NCBI GenBank assembly: GCA_963682175.1
Contig: OY821770.1
Span: 18,506,501-18,570,500, forward strand
Length of the DNA: 64,000 nt
Direction: 5' to 3'
Source: Triglochin maritima
Lineage: Eukaryota > Streptophyta > Magnoliopsida > Alismatales > Juncaginaceae
The notes beneath the pieces were generated by a model that was given only the letters and a program-made list of their open reading frames with translations, made no database searches and was not told the origin of the DNA. The first letter of the stretch is position 1, and each line of letters starts with the position of its first letter. A program made the position numbers and the translations under genes. Shown piece by piece: positions 54,245 to 64,000 of this stretch.

Positions 54245-57005
54245 CAGGCTAATAATGTGTCCTATAAGTCTCCTGAACTGTGGCACAAGCGCATGGGTCA
54301 CCCATCATATGCCGTTTTAAAACATTTATTTCCAAATTTGCGTATTCAAGTTGATTTATGTTGTGATATTTGTCGTTTGGCAAAACAAAGCAGACTGTCT
54401 TTTTATTCTTCCACAATTAAAATAAGGAAGCCCTTGGAATTAATCCACTCAGATATCTGGGGCCTGCCCCGGTAGAATCATATAATGGTTTTAAATACTT
54501 TATCACTTTTATCGATGATTTTTCCCACACAACGTGGTTGTATTTACTTAAATCAAAGTCTGATGCTTTCTTCGTTTTCTGTGAATATGTCACCTTGGTA
54601 GAAAATATGTATGACTCTAGAATTTAAAATCCTTAGCTCTGACAATGGCTCAGAGTATACTAGCAATGTTTTTCAACATTTTTTGAAAACTAAAGGTATT
54701 TTTCACCAAACTACTTGCATCAACACCCCTGAACAGAAAGGTGTTTCTGAACGGAAAAACCGTCACCTTTTTTAAGTCACTAGGTCTTTGTTATTTCAAA
54801 ACCATATTCCTAAAATTTTCTGGTCTGAAGCCATATTAACTGTTGTTTATCTTGTTAATCGTCTTCCTAGTCCTCTTATTCAGCATAAACAACCCATTGA
54901 GATATTGAATGGTAGACGTATGAGCATCAATCACCTTAGAATTTTTGGATGTGTTTGCTATGTTCATAAAAAAAAGGTCGACAAATTCGACTCTAACTCT
55001 GTTAGAACTGTTTTCCTTGGATACTCATACCAAAAATAGGGATACAAATGCTACGACCCTCAAGAATGTAAACTATATATCTCCAGGGATGTCTCCTTCT
55101 TTGAAAACGAATCTTATTTTAGGACTACAGATAACCTTTCTGCAGGTCAAGATGAGACATCTCCTTCCCTCCCGACTATGGATTTATTTGAAGAAATACC
55201 TTCAGGTCTTGAGGAAACAGTCATCCCTCAAGAAGGGGAGACAACAATATCACAGGTAATACAGGTAATGAGAATATTATGCATAATGAAGATCAAGGTA
55301 ATACAGGAATAACCCCTACAAGAAGGTCCTCATGACCAACTCGTGCTTCGTGTCTCCTACGAGACTTTGTTACTTACAATGTTACTTATCCTATTCAAAA
55401 TTATGTTTCTTACAAAGCCATCACTCCTAATAACCAAAATTTTCTAACTACAAAAGACTCTCACCAAGAACCAACCTCGTATCACGAAGCTCTAAGGAAT
55501 CCAAAATGCGTTAAGGCCATGGAAGATGAATTAGAAGCTTTAGAAAGGAAACATACATGGTCCATGGTTCTCCTTAAAATAGGAACCAAACTTGTAGGAT
55601 CCAAATGGGTATATAAAATAAAATACAATAGTAACGGGACGGTTGATAGATATAAAGCTAGGTTAGTCGCTAAAGGGTACACTCAAACTTACGACATTGA
55701 CTATCAGGAGACATTTGCTCCTGTTGCAAAGATGAATACTGTTAGGAATCTTTTATCTATTGCTATTAACCATGGTTGGAATCTTTTTCAAATGGATGTC
55801 CGAAATGCCTTCCTTCAAGGGACCCTTGAAGAGGAAGTCTTAATGACCCCGCCTCCAGGCTATGCTTGTTCCTAGAATCAGGTTTGCAAACTTCACAAAT
55901 CTATCTACGGTTTAAAGCAGTCCCCCAGATATGCAAAACTCAGCCACTCTCTTCTCCACATTGGTTTTTCGAAAAGTTCTGCTGATGCATCCATGTTTAT
56001 TAAGCATTACGATACCAACACCATCATTGTTCTTGTATATGTAGATGATATCATAATAATCGGGAATAGTGATAATGAAATCAACCTGGTAAAAACTTAC
56101 CTAAAACCAAATTTGACATCAAAGACCTAGGGTTCCTAAAATACTTTTTAGGCATTGAAATTGCACACTCCAAAAAAGCTATGTTTTTATCCCAAAGAAA
56201 AAATGTCCTTGATCTACTCCAAGAAACAGGGAAATTAGGTTCCAAACCTGCAAATACTCCTATTGAGACAAACCGAAAGGTAAGTCCCACTGATGGAGAA
56301 CCTCTAAAAGACATAGGACAATTTCAAAGGTTAGTAGGGAAACTTATTTATCTCACTGTCACCAGACCCGACATTACTTATGATGTTAGTACAATAAGTC
56401 AATTTATGCATGCTCCCCACACTCATCATCTGGACATTGTAAATAGATTTCTTAGATACCTGAAAAGAACACCTGGTCAAGGAATATGGATGAAAAATAA
56501 TAATTCTAACTCAATAATTGGCTACTCTGATGCAGATTGGGCTGACAGCCACGACCGCAAATCCACTACTGGCTTTTGTACATTCGTTGGTGGAAACCTA
56601 GTCACTTGGAGAAGCAAGAAACAGAATGTGGTGGCAAGATCAAGTGCAGAAGCAGAATATAGAGCCATGGCATCTACTACAAGTGAGTTCAATTGGATCA
56701 AACAACTTCTAAAAGAGATGCAAATCCCATGCCAAGGACCAATGCAAATGTTTTGTGATAATCACGCTTCTGGACATATAGCTTCCAACCCTGTGTTTCA
56801 CGAACGAACAAAGCATATCGAAGTGGACTGCCATTTCATTAGAGAAAAGATCCAAGCAAAGGAAATCGAAGTTCCTTATGTTCAAAGCAAAAACCAACTC
56901 GCAGATATCTTCACCAAGTCATTAGATCAAAAACAATTCAATAACATCTTTGACAAGTTAGGATCCTTCAACCTCTTCCGGACACAACATGAGGGAGAGT
57001 GTTGA
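54245..57005 (+). pseudogene. Copia pol fragment, integrase to RNase H
   Basis: Starts inside GAG-pre-integrase (LWHKRMGHPSYAVLKHL, about 54278) with the HHCC finger (CCDICRLAKQS) and HSDIWG. Integrase core pieces follow: FITFIDDFSHTTWL (about 54500) and, after decay, WSEAILTVVYLVNRLPS (about 54820) and IFGCVCYVH. The RT is at 55519-56090: [73 protein letters not shown] and VLVYVDDIIIIGN, with a TAG near 55873. RNase H at 56181-57005 is one open frame: LIYLTVTRPDITYDVS, YSDADWADSHDRKSTTGF, SSAEAEYRAMA and FCDNHASGHIASNPVFHERTKHIE. Upstream gag and protease are missing. Confidence 0.92.
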
Positions 57006-57043
57006 AATATAAACGGCTCAGACACAAACGGTCATCACAGCCA
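56990..57043 (+). repeat. Polypurine tract and start of the copia 3' LTR
   Basis: GAGGGAGAG (56991-56999) directly precedes TGTTGAAATATAAACGG (57000 on). The LTR is cut after about 45 bp by the family B repeat. Confidence 0.75.
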
Positions 57044-57429
57044 TATATCGTAACATCCTCAACACAGCGGAAAATTTAAAATTTTTATAACACACAATCA
57101 ACAGAGGATATTACGCAAATACTGAACACATGTGCACCCACATATATAATATATATATGAACATCAGAGTATTTCAAAAGTTGTGATTACATCAAAAAGA
57201 CTATACAGATGGAAGCAGTAATCACTCGACCTCAACTGAGAGAAAGCTGGATCCGGTAGCGGTGCTCCTCTCCTCGATCACCACCCCCTATCGCCGCTCA
57301 CGGCCTGAAAGTAAACATGCAACAATGCCTGAGTTTCCTGAGGAAACCCCGTATGCCAAACTCTAAATACATGAACTGAAAGACGCCCTAGCATGCAATT
57401 CTACTAAACAAGAAAAGCATCTCAAATAA

Positions 57430-57910
57430 ACGGCTGGGCTCCAGGGCTCTTTCACCCAACCACAACACACACCACGGTCACGGGGCTCCAGGTCTAATCT
57501 CAACCAACCACCGTACCACACCCTCGTCGCCAAACTCGGCTCCAGGTCTTTTTCAACTAACCGCAGCTACCACGACACGACCAAGGGCTCCAGGTCTATT
57601 TTCAACCAACCCAAACATCTAAGGGCTCCAAGTCTTTTTCAACTAACCCCGCCTCAGGCTCCAGGTCTTTTTCAGCCAACCAGAACGCACTACGGAGCTC
57701 CAAGTCTTTTTCAACCAACCCCGCACAGACTAGCTGGGCTTCAGGTCTATTTTCAACCAACCGCAGCTCTCACACAGTCACGGGGCTCCAGGTCTCTTTC
57801 AACCAACCACCGCAACACCACAATTCTATGCTGGGCCTCAGGCCTATTTCAGCCAATCCCAAGCTCACACACGGTTACGGGGCACCAGGTCTAATCTCAA
57901 CCAACTACCG
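57430..57910 (+). repeat. Tandem repeat CTCCAGGTCTTTTTCAACCAACC, about 40-60 bp spacing
   Basis: About ten copies of a GGGCTCCAGGTCT-(A/T)TTTTCAACCAACC module with variable spacers of 10-30 bp. Confidence 0.82.
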
Positions 57911-58017
57911 CAACCCTCGTGCACCTAGCACACTTGTCGGAAGAACATCGGCACCACAACTCGCTCCACACGGACGACCACAACAACATCACCTCCATAG
58001 TGCAAAACTGGACACAA

Positions 58018-58700
58018 ATGGTCGACCGAACCAAAAGTCCCGGTCGACCAAATCAAGCAAAATACAGGGCAATCACATCGACCGACACTCCATCGGTCGA
58101 CCGATTCCACCCACCCCACTCGTTCGGTCGAACCAAAGTCAAGGGACGGTCGACCGTTTAGATGGTCAACTCCCAGGTTCACCGAACAAAACGACCAATC
58201 GGTCGAACGGCAAAGGGGCCCCGTTCGACCGAAAGTCACCAGGGACAAATCCCACAACTCCACAACGAATTCGGTCGAACACCCGAGCACTCTTGGTCGA
58301 CCGAATCCCACCAGGGAATAATCCCTCACTCGCACCACAAATCCGGTCGAACGCTGAGACCTCCTCGGTCGACCGAATTCCACCAGATCGTTCCCCACAC
58401 TCAGCACAAAAGTCCGGTCAACCGAATCCACATTCGATCGAACTGACCACTCCATCCACTTAAGTCATGGTCGGACGAAGTCATAGAGGCGGTCGACCGT
58501 TTAGATGGTCAACCCACTATCCGACCCATGACGGTGCACACGGTCGACAGGCAAAGGGGACCCGGTCAACCGAATCTCACCAGGCTTGCCTCCTACGCAC
58601 AATCGGTCGACCGCCCCAAGGGCATCGTTCGACCGATTTGAGGCAGAACCCGAATTCTCTTCACGAACGGTCGACCGTTTGCACCAACCGGTCGACCGAT
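58018..58700 (+). repeat. Array of CGGTCGACCG palindromes (family B)
   Basis: About 20 exact or one-mismatch copies of GGTCGACCG in 680 bp, alternating with variants such as GGTCGAACG and GTTCGACCG. Confidence 0.88.
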
Positions 58701-59114
58701 CAGGCAGTGAAATCTGCTGCACATTTACTCGCGACGAGCCGAAAGGCCTACCGTCGACTTCCAAATACTCACACTACGTAAGTGAGCGAGCTTGACATAC
58801 CGGAAGGCTTTAAGAAGCCTTTGAAGAACCGCGATGACGCCTCCACAAGCACGTCTCCCCAAAACACGATCCGTCGACGAACCTCGCGTCCAAACTACGA
58901 TCAATCGCCTCCTCGACGGTCCACACTCACGAATCCACCTCCGGCAACCTCCAACCACCAACCACAACCACCGAAACACAAGTTAGGTAGAGGGAGAGAG
59001 AACCCAAAACGGAAACCACGAGATGAGCTAACAACCGACCAACTCACCTCCACCACAAACGGCTCCGAACTCGACTCACCGGAGATCACCTCTTCTTCAC
59101 CGGAGCACCACTGC

Positions 59115-59152
<38 letters not shown>

Positions 59153-59550
59153 GCGGGTGAGAGAGAGAGAGAGGGAAAAACTCCTAAATATCTCCCCAAA
59201 ACACATCCTCACCATCCATTTCCTTCCTTTCCATCTCCACCACACATCTCATCTCCTCTCCATCTCAACCCTCCATCCATCTCCTTCAATCCAAGCCATC
59301 CATCATCATCTCCCTTAATCACCCCCTAAACAACAACAAAACACAATTAGGATTAGGATTAGGATAGAATCCTACATATATGGACACACATCCTCAATCA
59401 AGCAAATCATCCATCCAGCAAATCTTCACCAAAGGCAACACAACATTCACGCATCAAATTGCAATGGTTAGATCTTGTATTAGGAAATAAACCAAACTCA
59501 TATATATACATGTATCCGTATTATTTTGAAATATATACAAAAAATCATAC

Positions 59551-60483
59551 AAACACAAATTCTTCAGGTGTCAACCCTAGGTAGGATATATAGTAAGTGG
59601 ATGAGACGCGATGCTTCATCAAAGACGTGGGAGGTGGTCATTGCCGGTTGCCTCCGGTTGGACGTCCGGAATCAACATTTGGGTTTGGAAGAGAGGCGGC
59701 TTGTGGGAAAGGTTGTGTGAATTTGTGTTAGAATTTGTAAGAGTTTGGCGGAAAACGAAGTGTTGGGAATTGGGATTGATGGGGAAGGTGGTTTATTAAT
59801 TGAAGGGGTCTGATGTTTTGAAGGGACTAGTAAAGTTCTACTCGGTAATCGAAGGATTGAGATTGATTTTTTTAGTAATTGAATGGTCGTGATTTAAATT
59901 AGGGATTAGGAAAAAAACTGAATTTACACCGAACTAATTATAATACTATAGATATGTGTGGGTTCAAAAAAATTCTTGCATTGATAATCCTAGTAGGTAA
60001 TAGTAGAGTTTGTACTTGTTTGTATACTTTTCAAGTGAAAATTTCTTCATCAATGAGGTTCAGACCTTAAAATCAATATTATTTTTTATCCTTTACATTT
60101 GTAGCACTAAAAATTATATAAAACATCTCCTGTATTACGACTTTCAGATGACATTGGCTTGTTCAATAAGTAAATCGTTGATGAAATAAAACATTTGTTT
60201 GAGAAATATGCATATGGGCTGGAGTTGAGCATCTTAATTTTGGTTGGTTAGAGGTTAGAGCACTACATTTTATTTCTTAAAATTTATTAGTTTAGAACTT
60301 GACTTACAATGAACTGATGCGGAACTTGAGGTGTTCTTTGAACATTTTAAGATTTACTGGTAGCCTGATCGTACTTGGTTCTATTAGTTTATATTTTCTT
60401 TAGTTGATTATTTCTATCATTTTCTAGTGGTTGTTTGCAGTGATTGTGCAGACATAATAGGTTTAAGTAAAGCATAAGAGACA
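59551..60483. other. Intergenic stretch, nothing recognised
   Basis: G-rich plus strand at 59600-59820, then AT-rich. No protein or repeat family recognised. Confidence 0.4.
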
Positions 60484-60491
60484 CCCTACAT

Positions 60492-61100
60492 TTAGGCCTG
60501 TAAATGGGTCGGATCGGGTCAGGTCGGGTCAGGGCGGGTTTCGAACCCACCGCTACCCGACCCGTCTAAGGTAGGCGGGTTGGCAGGTCGGGTAGGGTGA
60601 ATTTTTTTTAAACCGCTACCCGACCCGTCTTAGATCGGGTACGTAAACGGGTTACGCGGGTGGGACGGGTCGGGTAAACGGGTTATGCGGGGTGGGTAGA
60701 TGGATAAATGATTTTTTTATATGTTTTTTTTCTTTCTGCATAACACTATAAATTAAAAACACGACACGTTAGTACCTTAAAATCATTACCAATGTGATGA
60801 ACACCATAAAATTATAAATAACATCAATTTTATAACACTATTAGTAAGTTATGGATCAGAGAATATGTATATGTATATGTATATGTATATAAGTGTGTAT
60901 ATAATATTTATTATTAAATTTATTAAATTCTTAGGCGAGTAATCGGGTAAACGGGACTGGTAGAAAATACAACCGCTACCCGCCCTGTTTATTAGTCGGG
61001 TTGACGGGTATTCAGATAGCCGGGTAGCGAGTTGAGTTTTTTACCCCGCTACCCGACTTAGGCGGGTCGGGGTGAGTTTTACCCGCCCATTTACAGTCCT
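60492..61100. mobile_element. hAT-like non-autonomous element, 609 bp
   Basis: The left end TTAGGCCTGTAAATGGGTCGG and the right end reversed AGGACTGTAAATGGGCGGG are inverted repeats. Each is followed by CGGGT/ACCCG-rich arms of about 180 bp around an AT-rich centre with a (GTATAT)n tract (about 60866). Flanks CCCTACAT (60484-60491) and CCCTACGG (61101-61108) match at 6 of 8 positions, fitting an 8-bp duplication. Confidence 0.7.
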
Positions 61101-61859
61101 CCCTACGGTTGGAATGTAACATAAGTTTCAATTTTTTACGTTTTCTTTCATATGTACAAATCCTTTAGATTATTGGGAATAATCACAGCACGTGGTTTTG
61201 ATTTTGATGGTCTTTGAGTTGTCATTTATTTTCTTATTTTGAACGGTAAAAACATTATAGCATGTGCCTGTGGAAACTTAGTATATCCTCTGTTCTTAAA
61301 AACGAAGACGGGTGAGGGTACGATTGTGATGTACAAAAGCAAAGCATAACTCGCGTAGGCTGACCAATAGTAAGAGATACATGACGCTACATGCTGCTTT
61401 CACGTTTCAAGTCCTGTCTGAGTGGACGTGTGAAGCAAGTGCCAACCAACTAGTTGTAATATACGACAACACGTGGTAGATAATAAACATAACGAATACT
61501 AAGTCCATTCTCGACTCGAACCCATTTTCTTTCCGGTTTCTCTCTCTTACATCAGCAAAAAAAACATTACGTAACTCACAATCCAATCCATCTCATTTTT
61601 CACTTCTTAACCCCAACATCATTTCCAAAACTCTCTCTCATCCACATCATTTCTTTTTACCTCATTTTCTATTGCATCGCAAAAATACACAAACTATTAA
61701 ATAAAATATTTTTACAATGACTTAATATAATTAAATTACGATAATTACGCATAACACCCAAAAGTTACATTTAATTAAAATTCGACAAGTAATTATTACG
61801 ATAATTTAAAATTAAAATATTACAATACATATTACGAACAAATTTAACTTGCATTCCTT
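61101..61859. other. Flank between hAT-like element and Harbinger fragment
   Basis: AT-rich; 61530-61680 is C/T-rich on the plus strand. It may be the 3' part of the Harbinger element, but no terminal repeat is seen. Confidence 0.4.
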
Positions 61860-61870
61860 CCAAAACGTTG

Positions 61871-62438
61871 TCATATATTTTCGATCAAATCAACTCGCAA
61901 TGTCATATGTTTTCGGGAGTCTCGAACTCGATCTCTGTTATGCAGATATCTGTTAATACCCACGATACTATCAGTGGAATACCGAACACCTGACTCGTTT
62001 GAACTTTCGCCGATGTTTTGAGGTCGCTCATGGATAAATTCGTTTATATCCACCAACTGTTCGTAAGAGTCGTGTTCGTCATCCACGATCATGTTCTGAA
62101 AGATTATGCATGTCGTCATAATTTTACCGAGAATATCTGGACTCCATGCTAGCGATGGCCTTTTCACGATAGCGAATTTTGCTTGAAGTACTCCAAACGC
62201 ACGTTCCACATCTTTCCTTGCTGCTTCCTGAAATTAGGCAAACAATCTATCTTTGGGTGTCTGAGGAAGAAGGATTAATTGCATAAATCATGCTCATTTA
62301 CGATAAATGTCATCTGTGAGATAGTAACCCATATCATACGGGTTGTCATTCACTTCATATCTAACAAGTGGTGCACACCTCTCCATAATGTGATCGAAAA
62401 CTGGAGAATGTTGGAGGACATTGATATCGTTACACGAT
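61871..62438 (-). pseudogene. PIF/Harbinger transposase, C-terminal fragment
   Basis: Minus-strand residues starting at about 62430 read NDINVL then SPVF...RCAPLVRYEVNDNPYDMGYYLTDDIY (about 62400-62295). After a short broken segment (stops near 62285) they continue as EAARKDVERAFGVLQAKFAIVK (about 62225-62160) and IMTTCIIFQNMIVDDEHD. These are the last two thirds of the DDE_Tnp_4 domain of Harbinger transposases, including the ERAFGVLQ motif with the catalytic Glu. The frame ends at 61871. The N-terminal part is lost where a gypsy LTR begins at 62439. Confidence 0.9.
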
Positions 62439-63205
62439 TGATGCATTGCATACATTGCATCATATGTCTTTCATTTAGATCACTTTTAGATCAATAAATG
62501 CTACTAAGGTATGTGTTTAGTCTTATTTACAGAATACAGGGACCTGAATGCAAATTACCCACATCCTGAGCATAAACGCGTGCAAAAGACTCATTTCTAT
62601 CATAAAGACCAAGCTCAAGATTATCGGGTTACGAATAGAAATGTATCCAAGCATAAAAGCATTCAAGTCCTAATTGCAAAAAGAACAAGGACTTAAGCAC
62701 AAAAGTAGCCGGGGACTTAATTGCAAAAAGTCAAGGACCTAATTGCAAATCACGAGTAGCTTTTATTCTCTTGGAGAAAATATATAGAAAAATCAATGTA
62801 TATCTCCAAATATGTGAAGGAATTAATCCGAAGTTCAAAAGAATGGAGAGAATCAATCGAGACGCGCAAAGAAGAATCAAATCATACCATAAACATTCAA
62901 CCAAAATCTGGACAAAATCAGGCCAGATTGTGCGGCATTTCCGCCGCACCACACATACAATATGCGGCGTTTCCGCCGCCCAAGCATCGATCCGTGTGCT
63001 CCAATTTCGTCCAGTCGTGTCTGGACACGTGTACTTTCCAATATTATACCTAGATCCATTGTAGCAACTATAAATAGACCCAAGAACGATGTTAGAAGGA
63101 TCCTTAGTCTTTGGTGTATGCATCACATTAATATTGTGCCGAACTAAAAGATCTTTGCTGTATGATAACAGGAAAAATATACTTCTCTTGCTCTAGTTAT
63201 TGCTA
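62439..63205 (+). mobile_element. Gypsy LTR fragment (Athila/Tat-like)
   Basis: Begins TGATGCATTGCATACATTGC at the exact point where the Harbinger frame is cut. It shares with the LTRs at 29163/34939 the order TGAT(T)G...GGACCTGAATG, a GCGGC...GCCGC hairpin theme (62930-62980) and a TATA box (CTATAAATAGACC, about 63070). The 3' boundary is not clear and no second duplication ACGAT is seen in place. Confidence 0.6.
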
Positions 63206-63209
63206 GCAC

Positions 63210-63995
63210 CTAGAAAATAATTTTGCAAATATTTAAGAATATCTTTCCTAGATTTCTATTCTGATGGACCCTTATGTTCCTTTTTGTCATCAAATACTCT
63301 CTTATTTCTCCTCCAACGGTGATCTTTATCCAGCCACCGACAGTGACCCAAATAAACATTCTTCCACTATTCTGTAGATAAATTGAATGAGTATCTTCCA
63401 TACAATAAGGACATGCCATATACCCTCTAGTCATCCAACCACTCAAATTAGCATAGGCAGGAAACATTTATTGTCCATAACAAGGCAACTCACAACATGA
63501 AACATGACTGACTATAAGCGTCATAAGTATCTACACCCTCTTCCCAAAGTTGTTTCAGCTCTTCGATAAGTGGTTGCCAACAAACATCTAGCTTGTCGCC
63601 AGGATGACCGGGAATGACGAGTTATATCAGGAAAAACTGGTGTTTCATGCTTATCCACAATGGGAGAGTATAAGGCAAGAGCATTACAGGCCAAATACTA
63701 CGTTGTGTTTGACTAAATTGTTGAAACTCATCTCATGCAAAACCTAGCCTTACAGTTCTTATTTCTGAAGCAAAAGAGGGATGCTATTGTCCAACTCGGC
63801 CCAACATTCAGAATTAGCAAGATGATGCAATTTCTCATCCTTTTTTCGTTCCTGTGCATGCCATCTCATCAACTTGGCAATATCACAGGTGAGATATAAC
63901 CTGCGGAGTCTTGCTTTGAGCGGGAAGTACCGCAAGAGTGCCACTGGAATTATTTTGCTCTTTCGGGCCCCAACATTTTAAATTTCTTCTTACCT
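63210..63995 (-). pseudogene. CACTA transposase (TNPD-like) fragment
   Basis: Minus strand. At 63945-63760: ALLRYFPLKARLRRLYLTCDIAKLMRWHAQERKKD...HLANSECW, equivalent to the R.YFP..PRL.RL......A..M.WH......D....HP.DS..W block of TNPD. At about 63570-63500: ELKQLWEEGVDTYDAY with frame breaks. At 63467-63360: FPAYANLSGWMTRGYMACPYCMED followed by a near-normal YLQNSGRM. This is the Transposase_21 core. Several stops and frameshifts. The N-terminal part lies beyond the window's right end. Confidence 0.85.
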
Positions 63996-64000
63996 CCCCC

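Larger units (their letters stand above)
57044..59550 (+). mobile_element. Long LTR-like repeat, family B, plus strand
   Basis: Begins (C/T)GTAACATCCTCAACACAGCGG, parallel to the reversed copy at 43990-45805. It contains a tandem repeat (57430-57910), a GGTCGACCG array (58018-58700), GC-rich sequence, an (AG)n tract (59119-59175) and a CT/CATC-rich segment (59200-59330). Plus-strand frames there (57828-58463, 58782-59318) are open, but only because the palindromes contain no stop; no domain is recognised. The right boundary is approximate. Confidence 0.5.

Noticed and set aside
57828..59318. Open frames of 176-211 residues rich in Arg/Ser/Pro
   Set aside because: The frames coincide with palindrome and simple-repeat arrays and appear on both strands at once; no domain is seen.
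59344..59366. ATTAGGATTAGGATTAGG resembling telomere repeat
   Set aside because: The unit is not the plant TTTAGGG repeat and only three copies occur.
62434..63090. ACGAT at 62434 and about 63084 as duplication of the gypsy LTR
   Set aside because: The second occurrence lies just after the TATA box, inside the LTR, and cannot mark its end.

Overview
The window looks like nuclear DNA from a flowering plant, probably a eudicot. It is AT-rich and intron-containing, dominated by nested Ty1/copia and Ty3/gypsy LTR retrotransposons, and also carries Mutator, CACTA, hAT and PIF/Harbinger DNA transposons. Only two host genes can be read with confidence, plus one small candidate: a complete five-exon TANGO2/NRDE-family gene (11679-14391, +), the first three exons of an HMGB-type chromatin gene (15146-15546, +) whose 3' half is missing before a retroelement block, and a small RING-H2 reading frame (about 53388-53702, -). 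I see no tRNA, rRNA or CRISPR.

Layout, left side. 1-4825 is the 5' half of a minus-strand copia element (protease, gag, leader, primer-binding site, LTR). Its leader is broken by a solo LTR (1480-2929, duplication ATATA) and a small Mutator element (3465-4383). 5658-8645 is a second Mutator-type element with a 9-bp duplication, most of it a 22-bp minisatellite. 9245-9863 is a small hAT-like element. The host gene island is 11679-15546. 15990-22240 is a pile of LTR fragments plus a gag-only copia element of SIRE type (17154-21146). 23118-24990 is a CACTA element holding a Mutator derivative with a transposase SWIM-finger fragment.

Layout, centre. 25603-40981 is one complete but dead copia element (LTRs of 377 and 382 bp, duplication GAGGG). 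Its protease region is split by a younger, 7.3-kb gag-only gypsy element (29163-36481, duplication ATTAT, tRNA-Asp primer site).

Layout, right side. 41105-46050 holds an LTR fragment, CACTA-like palindromic repeats and a long LTR-like repeat. 46055-51172 is a minus-strand copia gag-to-integrase cut by two solo LTRs. 54245-57005 is a plus-strand copia pol whose 3' LTR is interrupted after about 45 bp by another long LTR-like repeat (57044 to about 59550). 60492-61100 is a hAT-like element. 61860-62438 is a Harbinger transposase fragment, 62439 to about 63200 a gypsy LTR fragment, and 63210-63995 a CACTA transposase fragment running off the window.

The most unusual signal is a CpG-rich palindrome, core CGGTCGACCG, present in clustered arrays in at least two unrelated LTR families here (1847-2290, 16305-16790, 20056-20505, 47030-47485, 58018-58700, with degenerate arrays elsewhere). 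The second is the 22-bp minisatellite with a roughly 446-bp higher-order period inside a Mutator element. The third is a gypsy LTR pair identical over about 810 bp and then about 3% different over the remaining 720 bp.
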